In this document: positions 1 through 5,355 of the stretch, in pieces | Numbering within the stretch: position 1 is the first letter of the stretch | Layout of the letters: each line of letters starts with the position of its first letter | Source of the DNA: Bauldia sp. | GTDB taxonomy: Bacteria > Pseudomonadota > Alphaproteobacteria > Rhizobiales > Kaistiaceae | Direction: 5' to 3' | DNA: 6,131 nucleotides | NCBI GenBank assembly: GCA_020442095.1 | Contig: JAGRKY010000684.1 | Coordinates: forward strand, 768 to 6,898 | Translations under genes and position numbers: made by a program | Notes under the pieces: generated by a model | Told to the model about the DNA's origin: nothing | What the model saw: the letters and a program-made list of their open reading frames with translations, nothing else | Database searches by the model: none

Positions 1-117
1 CGCGCCGACCACCTGATCCGCCAGGCCCAGGCGGTGATCGACGAGCGCTATGCCACATACGAGGACCTCGCCGCCCGCGACGGCAGCCGGTTCCAGCCGA
101 ACTGGACGGAGATCTGA
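1..117 (+). CDS. C-terminal tail of an oxidoreductase, possibly pyruvate:ferredoxin/flavodoxin oxidoreductase (NifJ-type), 5' end outside window
   Basis: An open frame runs in from the left edge and ends at TGA 115-117, giving 38 residues that include AQAVIDERYATYEDLAARDG. Only the extreme C-terminus is visible, with no cofactor motif. The pattern of an amphipathic stretch followed by a Tyr-x-x-Tyr-Glu-x-Leu-Ala segment resembles the end of large single-chain pyruvate:ferredoxin/flavodoxin oxidoreductases as I remember them. The gene that follows is a DHOD-like flavoprotein, which I recall being found next to nifJ in several bacteria. If so, the complete protein would be about 1,150-1,200 residues and would interconvert pyruvate and acetyl-CoA plus CO2 with a low-potential electron carrier. 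The identity is inference from a short tail and from context. The existence of the coding frame is much surer, because its stop sits 3 bases before the next start with a ribosome site inside its last codons. Confidence 0.5.
   Translation, partial: RADHLIRQAQAVIDERYATYEDLAARDGSRFQPNWTEI
108..111 (+). promoter_or_regulatory. Ribosome binding site (GGAG) for the DHOD-like gene
   Basis: GGAG at 108-111 lies inside the last codons of the upstream gene. It is 9 bases before ATG 121 and 6 bases before the in-frame GTG at 118. Both are usable spacings. The ATG is preferred because it is the stronger codon and the GTG start would add only one residue. Confidence 0.5.
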
Positions 118-120
118 GTG

Positions 121-1128
121 ATGGTAGACCTCGCGACAACCTATCTCGGCCTCGACCTCGCCCACCCGGTCGTCGCCTCGGCCTCGCCGCTGTCGCGCGA
201 GCTCGACGGCATCCGGCGGCTGGAGGATGCCGGCGCCGCGGCGATCGTGCTGCCGTCGATCTACGAGGAGGAGATCGAGGCGGAGGATGCGATCACGCTG
301 GCGCTGGTCGAGGAGGGGAGCTGGACCCAGCCGGAAGCCGGTGGCTATTTCCCGGCCCGCGACACGCAAGGAGCCGGCGGGCTGGAAGGGCGGCTCGAGA
401 CGATCCGCCGGGCGCGGGAAGCCTGCGCCGTGCCGATCATCGCGAGCCTCAACGGCTCGGCGCCGACCGGCTGGGTGAGCTTCGCCCATGAGATCGAGGC
501 GGCGGGCGCCTCGGCGATCGAACTCAACCTCTACCGGGTTCCGGCGGACCTCGACGAGAGCGGCGAAGCGGTCGAGCGGCGGTGGCTGGAGACGGTGACG
601 GCGGTGCGGGCCGCCGTGCCGGTGCCGATCGCGGTGAAGCTCGGGCCGTGGCTGTCGTCGCCGGGGCATTTCGCCACCGGGCTGGTCGGGGCCGGTGCGA
701 ACGGGCTGGTGCTGTTCAACCGCTTCTACCAGCCGGACATCGACCTTGCGACGCTGACGCCGAAATCCGACCTGCAGCTCAGCGCGCCCTACGAGATCCG
801 CCAGGCGCTGCTGTGGATCTCGCTGCTCGCCGGCCGGATCGACGCCTCGCTCGCGGCGACGACCGGGGTCGAAAGCCCCGACGAGGTGATCAAGTATCTG
901 CTGGCCGGGGCGGACGTGACGATGACCGCTTCGTCGCTGCTCCGCCACGGGCCGGGGCACATCGCGACGCTGCGCGACGGCCTCGCCGACTGGATGGCGG
1001 GCCGCGGCTTCGAGAGCGTGGCGGCGATGCGCGGGCTGCTCGCCGCCGACCGGCTGGAGACGACCGAACCGCTGCTCAGGGCGCAGTATGCTGAGATCCT
1101 CCTCGGCTACGGTGCGGAGCCGCGCTGA
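121..1128 (+). CDS. Dihydroorotate dehydrogenase-like FMN TIM-barrel protein
   Basis: This 335-residue protein is a DHOD-like (beta/alpha)8 barrel flavoprotein of the cytoplasm. Counted from the in-frame GTG at 118, the visible motifs are PVVASASPLS (17-26, first strand and phosphate side), LEDAGA with IVLPS (35-47), ASLNG (109-113), ELNLYRVPAD (135-144), AVKLGPW (172-178), NRFYQPDID (201-209), AATTGVES (246-253) and AGAD followed by SSLLRHGP (263-279). These match the DHOD-like subgroup, which has about the same length. True DHODs carry an Asn-x-Ser-Cys/Ser-Pro-Asn loop after the fourth strand; here the equivalent loop is LNLYRVPAD with no Ser or Cys, so oxidation of dihydroorotate is doubtful and the substrate is unknown. 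The start is 3 bases after the preceding stop, so the two genes are very probably co-transcribed. If the neighbour is NifJ, a redox role linked to it is plausible but unproven. Confidence 0.88.
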   Translation: MVDLATTYLGLDLAHPVVASASPLSRELDGIRRLEDAGAAAIVLPSIYEEEIEAEDAITLALVEEGSWTQPEAGGYFPARDTQGAGGLEGRLETIRRAREACAVPIIASLNGSAPTGWVSFAHEIEAAGASAIELNLYRVPADLDESGEAVERRWLETVTAVRAAVPVPIAVKLGPWLSSPGHFATGLVGAGANGLVLFNRFYQPDIDLATLTPKSDLQLSAPYEIRQALLWISLLAGRIDASLAATTGVESPDEVIKYLLAGADVTMTASSLLRHGPGHIATLRDGLADWMAGRGFESVAAMRGLLAADRLETTEPLLRAQYAEILLGYGAEPR

Positions 1129-1137
1129 CCGGCAACC

Positions 1138-1166
1138 CGTGTCGGACACAAAGAAACCGGCTATCA
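1138..1166 (+). promoter_or_regulatory. Candidate promoter for the methyltransferase / persulfide dioxygenase pair
   Basis: CGTGTC (1138-1143) and CTATCA (1161-1166) are separated by 17 bases. They approximate the alphaproteobacterial housekeeping pattern CTTGAC-N17-CTATAT, with two mismatches in the -35 and one or two in the -10. The -10 ends about 22 bases before the ATG, which would give a short leader. It lies in the 60-base gap after the DHOD-like gene, where a new transcription unit could begin. The match is by eye only. Confidence 0.35.
1139..1149 (+). repeat. Short inverted repeat GTGTC-G-GACAC, possible operator
   Basis: The arms GTGTC and GACAC are perfectly complementary around a single central base. 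The central spacing is too short to fold as a hairpin, so it is not a terminator. Its position over the proposed -35 hexamer is where a repressor dimer could bind. Five-base arms arise by chance often, so this is only a candidate. Confidence 0.3.
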
Positions 1167-1173
1167 TCCGGGC

Positions 1174-1180
1174 GGGAGGG
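1174..1180 (+). promoter_or_regulatory. Strong ribosome binding site for the methyltransferase gene
   Basis: The purine run GGGAGGG at 1174-1180 ends 8 bases before ATG 1189. This strong Shine-Dalgarno match fixes the start. Confidence 0.6.
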
Positions 1181-1188
1181 TTTCGACC

Positions 1189-2016
1189 ATGGCCCGCTCG
1201 GCCGAAGAGATAGCCGTCACCGCGGAATTCGAGGGGTATTACCAGGCCGGCGCCGCCGAGGTGATGCGGCGGCTCGAACGATCGGTCTGCGGCTGCGACT
1301 ACGGGAGCACGAGCTGGACCACGCGAGCCCAGGCCGACGTCTTCGCCGCGGAACTCGGGCTCGCGCCCGGCCGGCTGCTGCTCGATCTCGGGGCAGGGGC
1401 GGGCTGGCCGGCGCTCTACCTGTCGCGGGCGACGGGGTGTTCCGCGGTGCTGGTCGACCTGCCGCCGACGGCGCTGCGGCTTGCCGCCGATCGCGCGATC
1501 GCGGAGGGCCTGGAAGACCGGGTCCTGACCGTCGCGGCGGAAGCGGAGGCGCTGCCTGTCGCCGACGGACGCTTCGACGCGATCAGCCATTCCGACGTGC
1601 TTTGCTGTCTCGACAAGAAGGCGGCGGTGTTGCGGTCGTGCCGGCGGATCGCCCGTGACGGCGGACGCATGGCCTTCACCGTCATTTCGCTTGCCGAGGG
1701 AACATCCGCCGCCGACATCGCGCGCCTCGACGGGGCCGGGCCGCCCTTTCCGGTGAGCGACGCGCCCTGTCCGGACCTGCTGGCGCGGGCGGGCTGGCGG
1801 GTCACCGGGCGGGAGGACTGGTCGGCGGGATATGCGGCGACGATCCGGCGACTCATCGCCTCGCTCGAAGCGGAGGCCGACGCGGTTTGCGCCCATCTCG
1901 GCGCGGCGGTATTTGACGACAAGCTGGCGACCCAACGCCGGGCGCTTGCCGCGGTCGAGGCCGGGGTCCTGCGCCGCGACTTCTATTCGGCGACGGCGTC
2001 AACCAGGCAGGGATGA
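1189..2016 (+). CDS. Class I SAM-dependent methyltransferase, substrate unknown
   Basis: This 275-residue soluble protein has a Rossmann-type methyltransferase core. Motif I, LDLGAGAGW (65-73), is the glycine-rich SAM-binding loop. It is followed by the acidic end of strand 2, VLVDLP (87-92, Asp90 expected to hold the ribose). A motif III-like segment, FDAISHSDVLCCL (129-141), and a central strand, GGRMAFTVISL (158-168), come next. The N-terminal YGSTSWTT (38-45) just before the core, and the Cys-rich spots CGC (34-36) and LCC (138-140), are seen in methyltransferases of this general type but do not define a substrate. The C-terminal part (about 205-270) is helical, with no membrane segment or signal peptide. 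The stop lies 9 bases before the next gene, a persulfide dioxygenase-rhodanese, so the two are probably one operon. A thiol or sulfur-metabolism target is conceivable from that context alone; small-molecule O-, N- or C-methylation is equally open. Confidence 0.85.
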   Translation: MARSAEEIAVTAEFEGYYQAGAAEVMRRLERSVCGCDYGSTSWTTRAQADVFAAELGLAPGRLLLDLGAGAGWPALYLSRATGCSAVLVDLPPTALRLAADRAIAEGLEDRVLTVAAEAEALPVADGRFDAISHSDVLCCLDKKAAVLRSCRRIARDGGRMAFTVISLAEGTSAADIARLDGAGPPFPVSDAPCPDLLARAGWRVTGREDWSAGYAATIRRLIASLEAEADAVCAHLGAAVFDDKLATQRRALAAVEAGVLRRDFYSATASTRQG

Positions 2017-2025
2017 AACGCGACC

Positions 2026-3060
2026 ATGATCTTCCGTCAGCTCTTCGACACGACCTCCTCGACCTATACCTATCTGCTTGCCAGCCGGAAGGGCGGCGAG
2101 GCGCTGATCCTCGATCCCGTGCTGGAGCGGGTCGACCGCTATGTGAAGCTCCTCGACGAACTGGAGCTGAAGCTGGTCAAGGCGGTCGATACCCATGTCC
2201 ATGCCGACCACATCTCGGGGCTCAGCGAATTGCGCGACCGGACGCGCTGCATCACGGTGATGGGCGAGGAGAGCGGCGTCGACGTGGTGTCGATGCGGGT
2301 CGGCGACGGCGAGCGGGTCGATGTCGAGGGTGTCAGCCTCGAGGCGATCTACACCCCGGGGCATACCGCCGATTCCTATTCCTTCCTGATGGGCGACCGG
2401 GTGTTCACCGGCGACACGCTGCTGATCCGCGGCACCGGGCGCACCGACTTCCAGAACGGCAGCGCGGTGGCCCAGTACGATTCGATCTTCAACCGGCTGC
2501 TCCGCCTGCCGGACGAGACGCTGGTCTACCCGGCGCATGACTACAAGGGCGACACGGTCTCGACGATCGGCGAGGAGCGCGCCTTCAACCCGCGGCTCCA
2601 GGTCGGCAGCGTCCAGCAATATGTCGACATCATGAACGGGCTCGACCTGCCCAATCCGAAGATGATGGACGTGGCGGTGCCGGCGAATCTCAGGCTCGGC
2701 CTCGACCAGGAGAATCCCGACCGCCGGCAATGGACGCTCGACGCCGACGAGGTGATCCGCGAGATCGACGCGGGCGAGGCGGTGCTGGTCGATCTCCGCG
2801 ACCGGTCGGAACGCGAGCGGCATGGCGAGATACCGGGCTCGGTGCATGTGCCCTATCCCGGGCTGGACGAACAGCTGGCGCCGGGCGGGCTCCTCACCGA
2901 TCTCGGCCGGACCGGCAGGCGGCTGATCTTCTACTGCGCCTATGGCGAGCGGTCGGCGATGGCGGCCGAGGCGGCCCGCGCGGCGGGGCTCGCCGGCTCC
3001 TGCCATCTCAAGGGCGGGCTGAAGGCCTGGGTCGCGGCCGATGGGCCGGTCGCCCGGTGA
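2026..3060 (+). CDS. Persulfide dioxygenase-rhodanese fusion protein (ETHE1-like metallo-beta-lactamase fold)
   Basis: This 344-residue cytoplasmic enzyme has two domains. Residues 1 to about 230 form an ETHE1-type metallo-beta-lactamase domain with THVHADH (56-62), TPGHTADSYSF (110-120), VFTGDTLLIRGTGRTDFQNG (126-145) and PAHDYKG (169-175). His57, His113 and Asp130 line up by spacing with the iron ligands His79, His135 and Asp154 of human ETHE1. Residues about 238-344 form a rhodanese domain: VLVDLRDRSE (253-262), HGEIPGSVHVP (266-276), active-site loop CAYGERS with Cys304, and HLKGGLKAW (327-335). The first domain should convert glutathione persulfide plus O2 to sulfite and glutathione. The second should move sulfane sulfur between thiosulfate/sulfite and glutathione, as in the known PRF fusions of Burkholderia type. 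All catalytic residues I can check are present. The Shine-Dalgarno AGGGA (2009-2013) overlaps the end of the preceding gene and is rather far (12 bases) from ATG 2026, hinting at translational coupling. Confidence 0.93.
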   Translation: MIFRQLFDTTSSTYTYLLASRKGGEALILDPVLERVDRYVKLLDELELKLVKAVDTHVHADHISGLSELRDRTRCITVMGEESGVDVVSMRVGDGERVDVEGVSLEAIYTPGHTADSYSFLMGDRVFTGDTLLIRGTGRTDFQNGSAVAQYDSIFNRLLRLPDETLVYPAHDYKGDTVSTIGEERAFNPRLQVGSVQQYVDIMNGLDLPNPKMMDVAVPANLRLGLDQENPDRRQWTLDADEVIREIDAGEAVLVDLRDRSERERHGEIPGSVHVPYPGLDEQLAPGGLLTDLGRTGRRLIFYCAYGERSAMAAEAARAAGLAGSCHLKGGLKAWVAADGPVAR

Positions 3061-3114
3061 CGGCGGCAATGTGAAATCGGTGTATTCTCGCAGGTCCGAC
3101 CACGGGTCACGCGC

Positions 3115-3120
3115 GAGGGA
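3115..3120 (+). promoter_or_regulatory. Ribosome binding site deciding between tandem ATG codons
   Basis: GAGGGA at 3115-3120 precedes two adjacent ATG codons at 3123 and 3126. Only 2 bases separate it from the first ATG but 5 from the second, so the second is the better-spaced start. Confidence 0.5.
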
Positions 3121-3125
3121 CGATG

Positions 3126-3743
3126 ATGGCGTCGCACCTTTACCACGAGGGCAATCGCGCCCTGCAGGATGCCTTTGACAGCCGGCGGATCGCAGACCGG
3201 CTCGAAAGCGTCACCCTGCACACGGCCTTCACCGAGAGGGACCGCAGCTTCATCGAGAGTCTGCGCTTTTTCTTCCTCGCGACGGCAGACAAAGAAGGAC
3301 ACCCCGACGTCTCGTTCAAGGGCGGCGCGCCGGGTTTCGTGCGGGTCGTAGGCGACAACGAGCTTGCGTTTCCGGACTATGACGGAAACGGCATGTTCAA
3401 GAGCCTCGGCAACCTCTCGGTCAACCCGACGGTCGGCCTGCTCTTCATCGATTTCGAGAGCCCGCGCCGGCTTCGCGTCCAGGGCAGGGCGGCGATCCGC
3501 CGGGACGATCCGCTTCTCGCCACGATCGTCGGGGCCCAGTTGATCGTCCGGGTGACGGCGACGGCGATCTTCCCCAACTGCCCGCGCTATATCCCGACGA
3601 TGCGCATGATCGAGCCTTCGATCTACACGCCGCATGACGGCGTCGCGCCTGTCGAGCCCGGCTGGAAGTCCGAGCCGGAGTTCGCCGACGCGGTGCATCC
3701 CCGGCAGGCCGTCGCCGGAGTCGCGTGGCCCTCGTCGGAATGA
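3126..3743 (+). CDS. Pyridoxamine 5'-phosphate oxidase (PPOX) family FMN-binding split-barrel protein
   Basis: This protein of 205 residues belongs to the FMN-binding split-barrel superfamily. Counted from the first of the two ATGs (3123), it has an N-terminal helical segment, SHLYHEGNRALQDAFDSRR (4-22), typical of one uncharacterised PPOX subgroup. The barrel follows: FFFLATADKEGHPDVSFKGG (49-68), FVRVVGDNELAFPDYDGNG (72-90), NPTVGLLFIDF (101-111) and RLRVQGRAAIRRDD (116-129). The C-terminal part, FPNCPRYIPTM (150-160), resembles the 'cysteine near the barrel exit' region of these proteins. Members generally bind FMN (some bind F420 or haem) and reduce or oxidise small molecules; the subgroup substrate is unknown. 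There is no signal peptide. ATG 3126 was chosen because of its spacing from GAGGGA. The stop overlaps the start of the acetyltransferase gene in an ATGA junction, so the two are expected to be co-translated. Confidence 0.87.
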   Translation: MASHLYHEGNRALQDAFDSRRIADRLESVTLHTAFTERDRSFIESLRFFFLATADKEGHPDVSFKGGAPGFVRVVGDNELAFPDYDGNGMFKSLGNLSVNPTVGLLFIDFESPRRLRVQGRAAIRRDDPLLATIVGAQLIVRVTATAIFPNCPRYIPTMRMIEPSIYTPHDGVAPVEPGWKSEPEFADAVHPRQAVAGVAWPSSE

Positions 3744-4234
3744 CCATCAACGACGCGCCAATCCTGCCGATCGGGCCGGCGGACGAGGCGGCGCTGCTTG
3801 CGCTCAACAACGCCCATGCGCGGGAGACCTCGCTGCTAGCGCCAGAAAAGTGGCGGGCGATGGTGGCCGGGGCTTTCGCGGCGACCTGCGTGCCCGACGG
3901 GGCTGCCTTCCTCATCGCTTTCGACGAGACGGGCGACTATGACAGCCCGAACTTCCTGTGGTTCCGGCCGCGCTATCCGCGCTTCGTCTATGTCGACCGG
4001 ATCGTGGTCGCCGAGGGGCAGCGCGGGCGGGGGCTCGCGAGCGCGCTCTATGGCGACCTTTTCAGGAAGGCGACCGCGGCCGACCACGCGGTCGTCGTCT
4101 GCGAGGTGAATGCGGTCCCGCCGAATCCGGCCTCCGATGCTTTTCACGCGCGGCTCGGCTTCAGCGAGGTCGGGCGGGCGGACCTCGCCGGCGCGGCGAA
4201 GACGGTGCGCTATCTGGCGAGGTCGCTCGGCTGA
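3740..4234 (+). CDS. GNAT-family N-acetyltransferase
   Basis: This 164-residue protein has the Gcn5-related acetyltransferase fold. From Met at 3740, motif A is VYVDRIVVAEGQRGRGLASAL (83-103), whose Arg95-Gly-Arg-Gly98-Leu-Ala100 loop should grip the acetyl-CoA pyrophosphate. CEVNAVPPNPASDAFHARLGF (121-141) is motif B, ending in the usual Phe-x-x-x-x-Gly-Phe. The N-terminal ALNNAHARETSLL (21-33) and DYDSPNFLWFRPRYP (66-80) mark a recognisable bacterial subgroup, but its acceptor (amino sugar, amine, peptide or other) is not known to me. The ATG shares its bases with the TGA of the upstream gene (ATGA, 3740-3743), a classic coupling arrangement, and has little Shine-Dalgarno of its own. An in-frame GTG at 3725 preceded by GGAG at 3717-3720 is an alternative start that would add five residues and overlap the PPOX gene by 19 bases. 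Confidence 0.87.
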   Translation: MTINDAPILPIGPADEAALLALNNAHARETSLLAPEKWRAMVAGAFAATCVPDGAAFLIAFDETGDYDSPNFLWFRPRYPRFVYVDRIVVAEGQRGRGLASALYGDLFRKATAADHAVVVCEVNAVPPNPASDAFHARLGFSEVGRADLAGAAKTVRYLARSLG

Positions 4235-4338
4235 GGCGGCGCCGCGGTTTTGGCGCTATCATCGCCGGAAGAAAGCAACGACACGGACGCCGCGCGTGAG
4301 ACGGCGCCGACAGGGATCAGGAAACGGGGTACTTCTCC
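4235..4338. other. 104-base intergenic region with a weak promoter-like element
   Basis: This is the longest gap in the window. It begins with the perfect palindrome GCGGCGCCGC (4236-4245) followed by TTTT (4248-4251), too compact to be a convincing terminator. CTATCAT (4256-4262) sits between GGCG and CGCC and could be a -10 for the downstream oxidoreductase, but no -35 match is found 17-18 bases upstream. GGGG at 4326-4329, nine bases before ATG 4339, is the likely ribosome site. No small ORF or RNA is evident. Confidence 0.3.
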
Positions 4339-5340
4339 ATGACAGTCAGGGTTGGACTTATCGGCGCCGGCGTGATGGGCGGCGACCATGCCAGGATTCT
4401 TTCGACCTCGGTCAACGGGGCGTGGCTTGCCGCGGTCTCGGACGCGGACGCGGGCCGCGCGAAGGCGATCGCCGACGCCTATGGCGCGACGACATTTGCA
4501 GATGCGGACGCGCTGATCGCCGACGACTCGGTCGAGGCGGTGATCGTCGCCTCGCCCGACCCGACCCACAAGGCACTGGTGCTCGCCTGCCTCGAAGCGG
4601 AGAAGCCGGTGCTCTGCGAGAAGCCGCTCGGGGTGACGACGGCGGAATGCCTCGAGATCGTCGCGGCGGAAGCCGCGCTCGGCAAGCGGCTGGTACAGGT
4701 CGGCTTCATGCGGCGCTTCGATCCCGGCTACACGGCGATGAAGGCGATGCTCGATTCCGGCGAGCTCGGGCGCGGGCTGATCCTGCATTGCGTCCACCGC
4801 AACCAGGTCTCGAACCCCTATTCGACCTCGGAAGGGGTGATCGCGAATTCGGCGGTGCACGAGCTCGATATCGCGCGCTGGATGTTCGGCGAGGAGGTGG
4901 AGCGCATCACCGTCGTCGTGCCGCGGCAGAGCGGCCATGCGGACATACGGGACCCGCAGATCATCCTGATGCATATGGCCGGCGGCGCGGTGGTCGATGT
5001 CGAGGTCTATCTCAACTGCCAGTACGGCTACGACGTGCGCGGCGAGCTGGTCTGCGAGAGCGGGACGGCGGAGCTCGTGCCGCCGCATGGCATCACCCTG
5101 CGGCGCGCCGGACAGGAGGGCTTCGGCCATCCCGAGGACTGGCGGCCGCGCTTCACCGACGCCTACCGGATCGAGCTGCAGGCGTGGATCGATTCGGTCA
5201 CCGGCGGTCCGCTCGCCGGGGCGAGCGCCTGGGACGGCTATGCGGCGACGGCGATCGCCGAGGCGGGCATCGCCGCGCTGAAGACGGGAACGACGGCCGA
5301 GGTGCGGCTGGAAGCGAAGCCGGGGCTCTACGGCGGCTAG
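4339..5340 (+). CDS. Gfo/Idh/MocA-family NAD(P)-dependent oxidoreductase, inositol 2-dehydrogenase-like
   Basis: This 333-residue cytoplasmic enzyme has an N-terminal Rossmann domain and a C-terminal alpha/beta substrate domain. Visible are VGLIGAGVMGGDHAR (5-19, dinucleotide loop Gly9-x-Gly11-x-x-Gly14), Asp35 at the end of strand 2 (AVSDAD, suggesting NAD over NADP), VASPDPTH (70-77), the signature CEKPLG (93-98) with Lys95, QVGFMRRFDPGY (120-131), HCVHRN (150-155) and ANSAVHELDIARWMFGEE (169-186). The RRFDPGY and HELD-x-x-RW segments are closest to myo-inositol 2-dehydrogenase (IolG), and the length fits. Lys95 and His174 have the same spacing as Lys97 and His176 of the Bacillus subtilis enzyme, but the catalytic Asp172 position is Asn170 here. 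No other inositol genes are in view, so the substrate may be another polyol or sugar. It appears monocistronic, ends in TAG and converges on rlmJ. Confidence 0.87.
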   Translation: MTVRVGLIGAGVMGGDHARILSTSVNGAWLAAVSDADAGRAKAIADAYGATTFADADALIADDSVEAVIVASPDPTHKALVLACLEAEKPVLCEKPLGVTTAECLEIVAAEAALGKRLVQVGFMRRFDPGYTAMKAMLDSGELGRGLILHCVHRNQVSNPYSTSEGVIANSAVHELDIARWMFGEEVERITVVVPRQSGHADIRDPQIILMHMAGGAVVDVEVYLNCQYGYDVRGELVCESGTAELVPPHGITLRRAGQEGFGHPEDWRPRFTDAYRIELQAWIDSVTGGPLAGASAWDGYAATAIAEAGIAALKTGTTAEVRLEAKPGLYGG

Positions 5341-5355
5341 CTGGTCCGGAAGCGG

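Noticed and set aside
1999..3069. Long minus-strand open frame (356 codons) opposite the persulfide dioxygenase gene
   Set aside because: Its codons are in register with the plus-strand gene, and it stays open because the codons TTA, CTA and TCA are rare in this GC-rich gene. The product is rich in Arg, Asp, His and Pro with no recognisable family, while the plus strand has a complete set of catalytic motifs.
3081..3088. TGTATTCT as an extended -10 promoter for the PPOX-GNAT pair
   Set aside because: No acceptable -35 lies 16-18 bases upstream, so it is not reported as a feature, although a promoter in this 65-base gap is possible.
3093..3108. Small overlapping inverted repeats (GGTC-C-GACC and GACC-ACG-GGTC) before the PPOX gene
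   Set aside because: The four-base arms and lack of a U-tract make this a poor terminator or attenuator, and such repeats are frequent by chance in GC-rich DNA.
2940..3698. Minus-strand open frame (252 codons) opposite the PPOX gene and the preceding gap
   Set aside because: The composition is that of a reverse-strand shadow and no family is recognisable. The plus-strand PPOX motifs and ribosome site are clear.
4236..4251. GCGGCGCCGC palindrome plus TTTT as a rho-independent terminator after the GNAT gene
   Set aside because: The palindrome has no loop bases, so at most a three-pair stem would form, and the T-run is only four long.
4210..5130. Minus-strand open frame (306 codons) opposite the oxidoreductase gene
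   Set aside because: It has the same register effect as the antisense frame over the dioxygenase gene, low-complexity Arg/His-rich composition and no convincing ribosome site. The plus-strand Gfo/Idh protein explains the region.
5341..5355. Bidirectional terminator between the convergent oxidoreductase and rlmJ genes
   Set aside because: Only 15 bases separate the stops, and no stem-loop with a T-run is visible in or around the gap.
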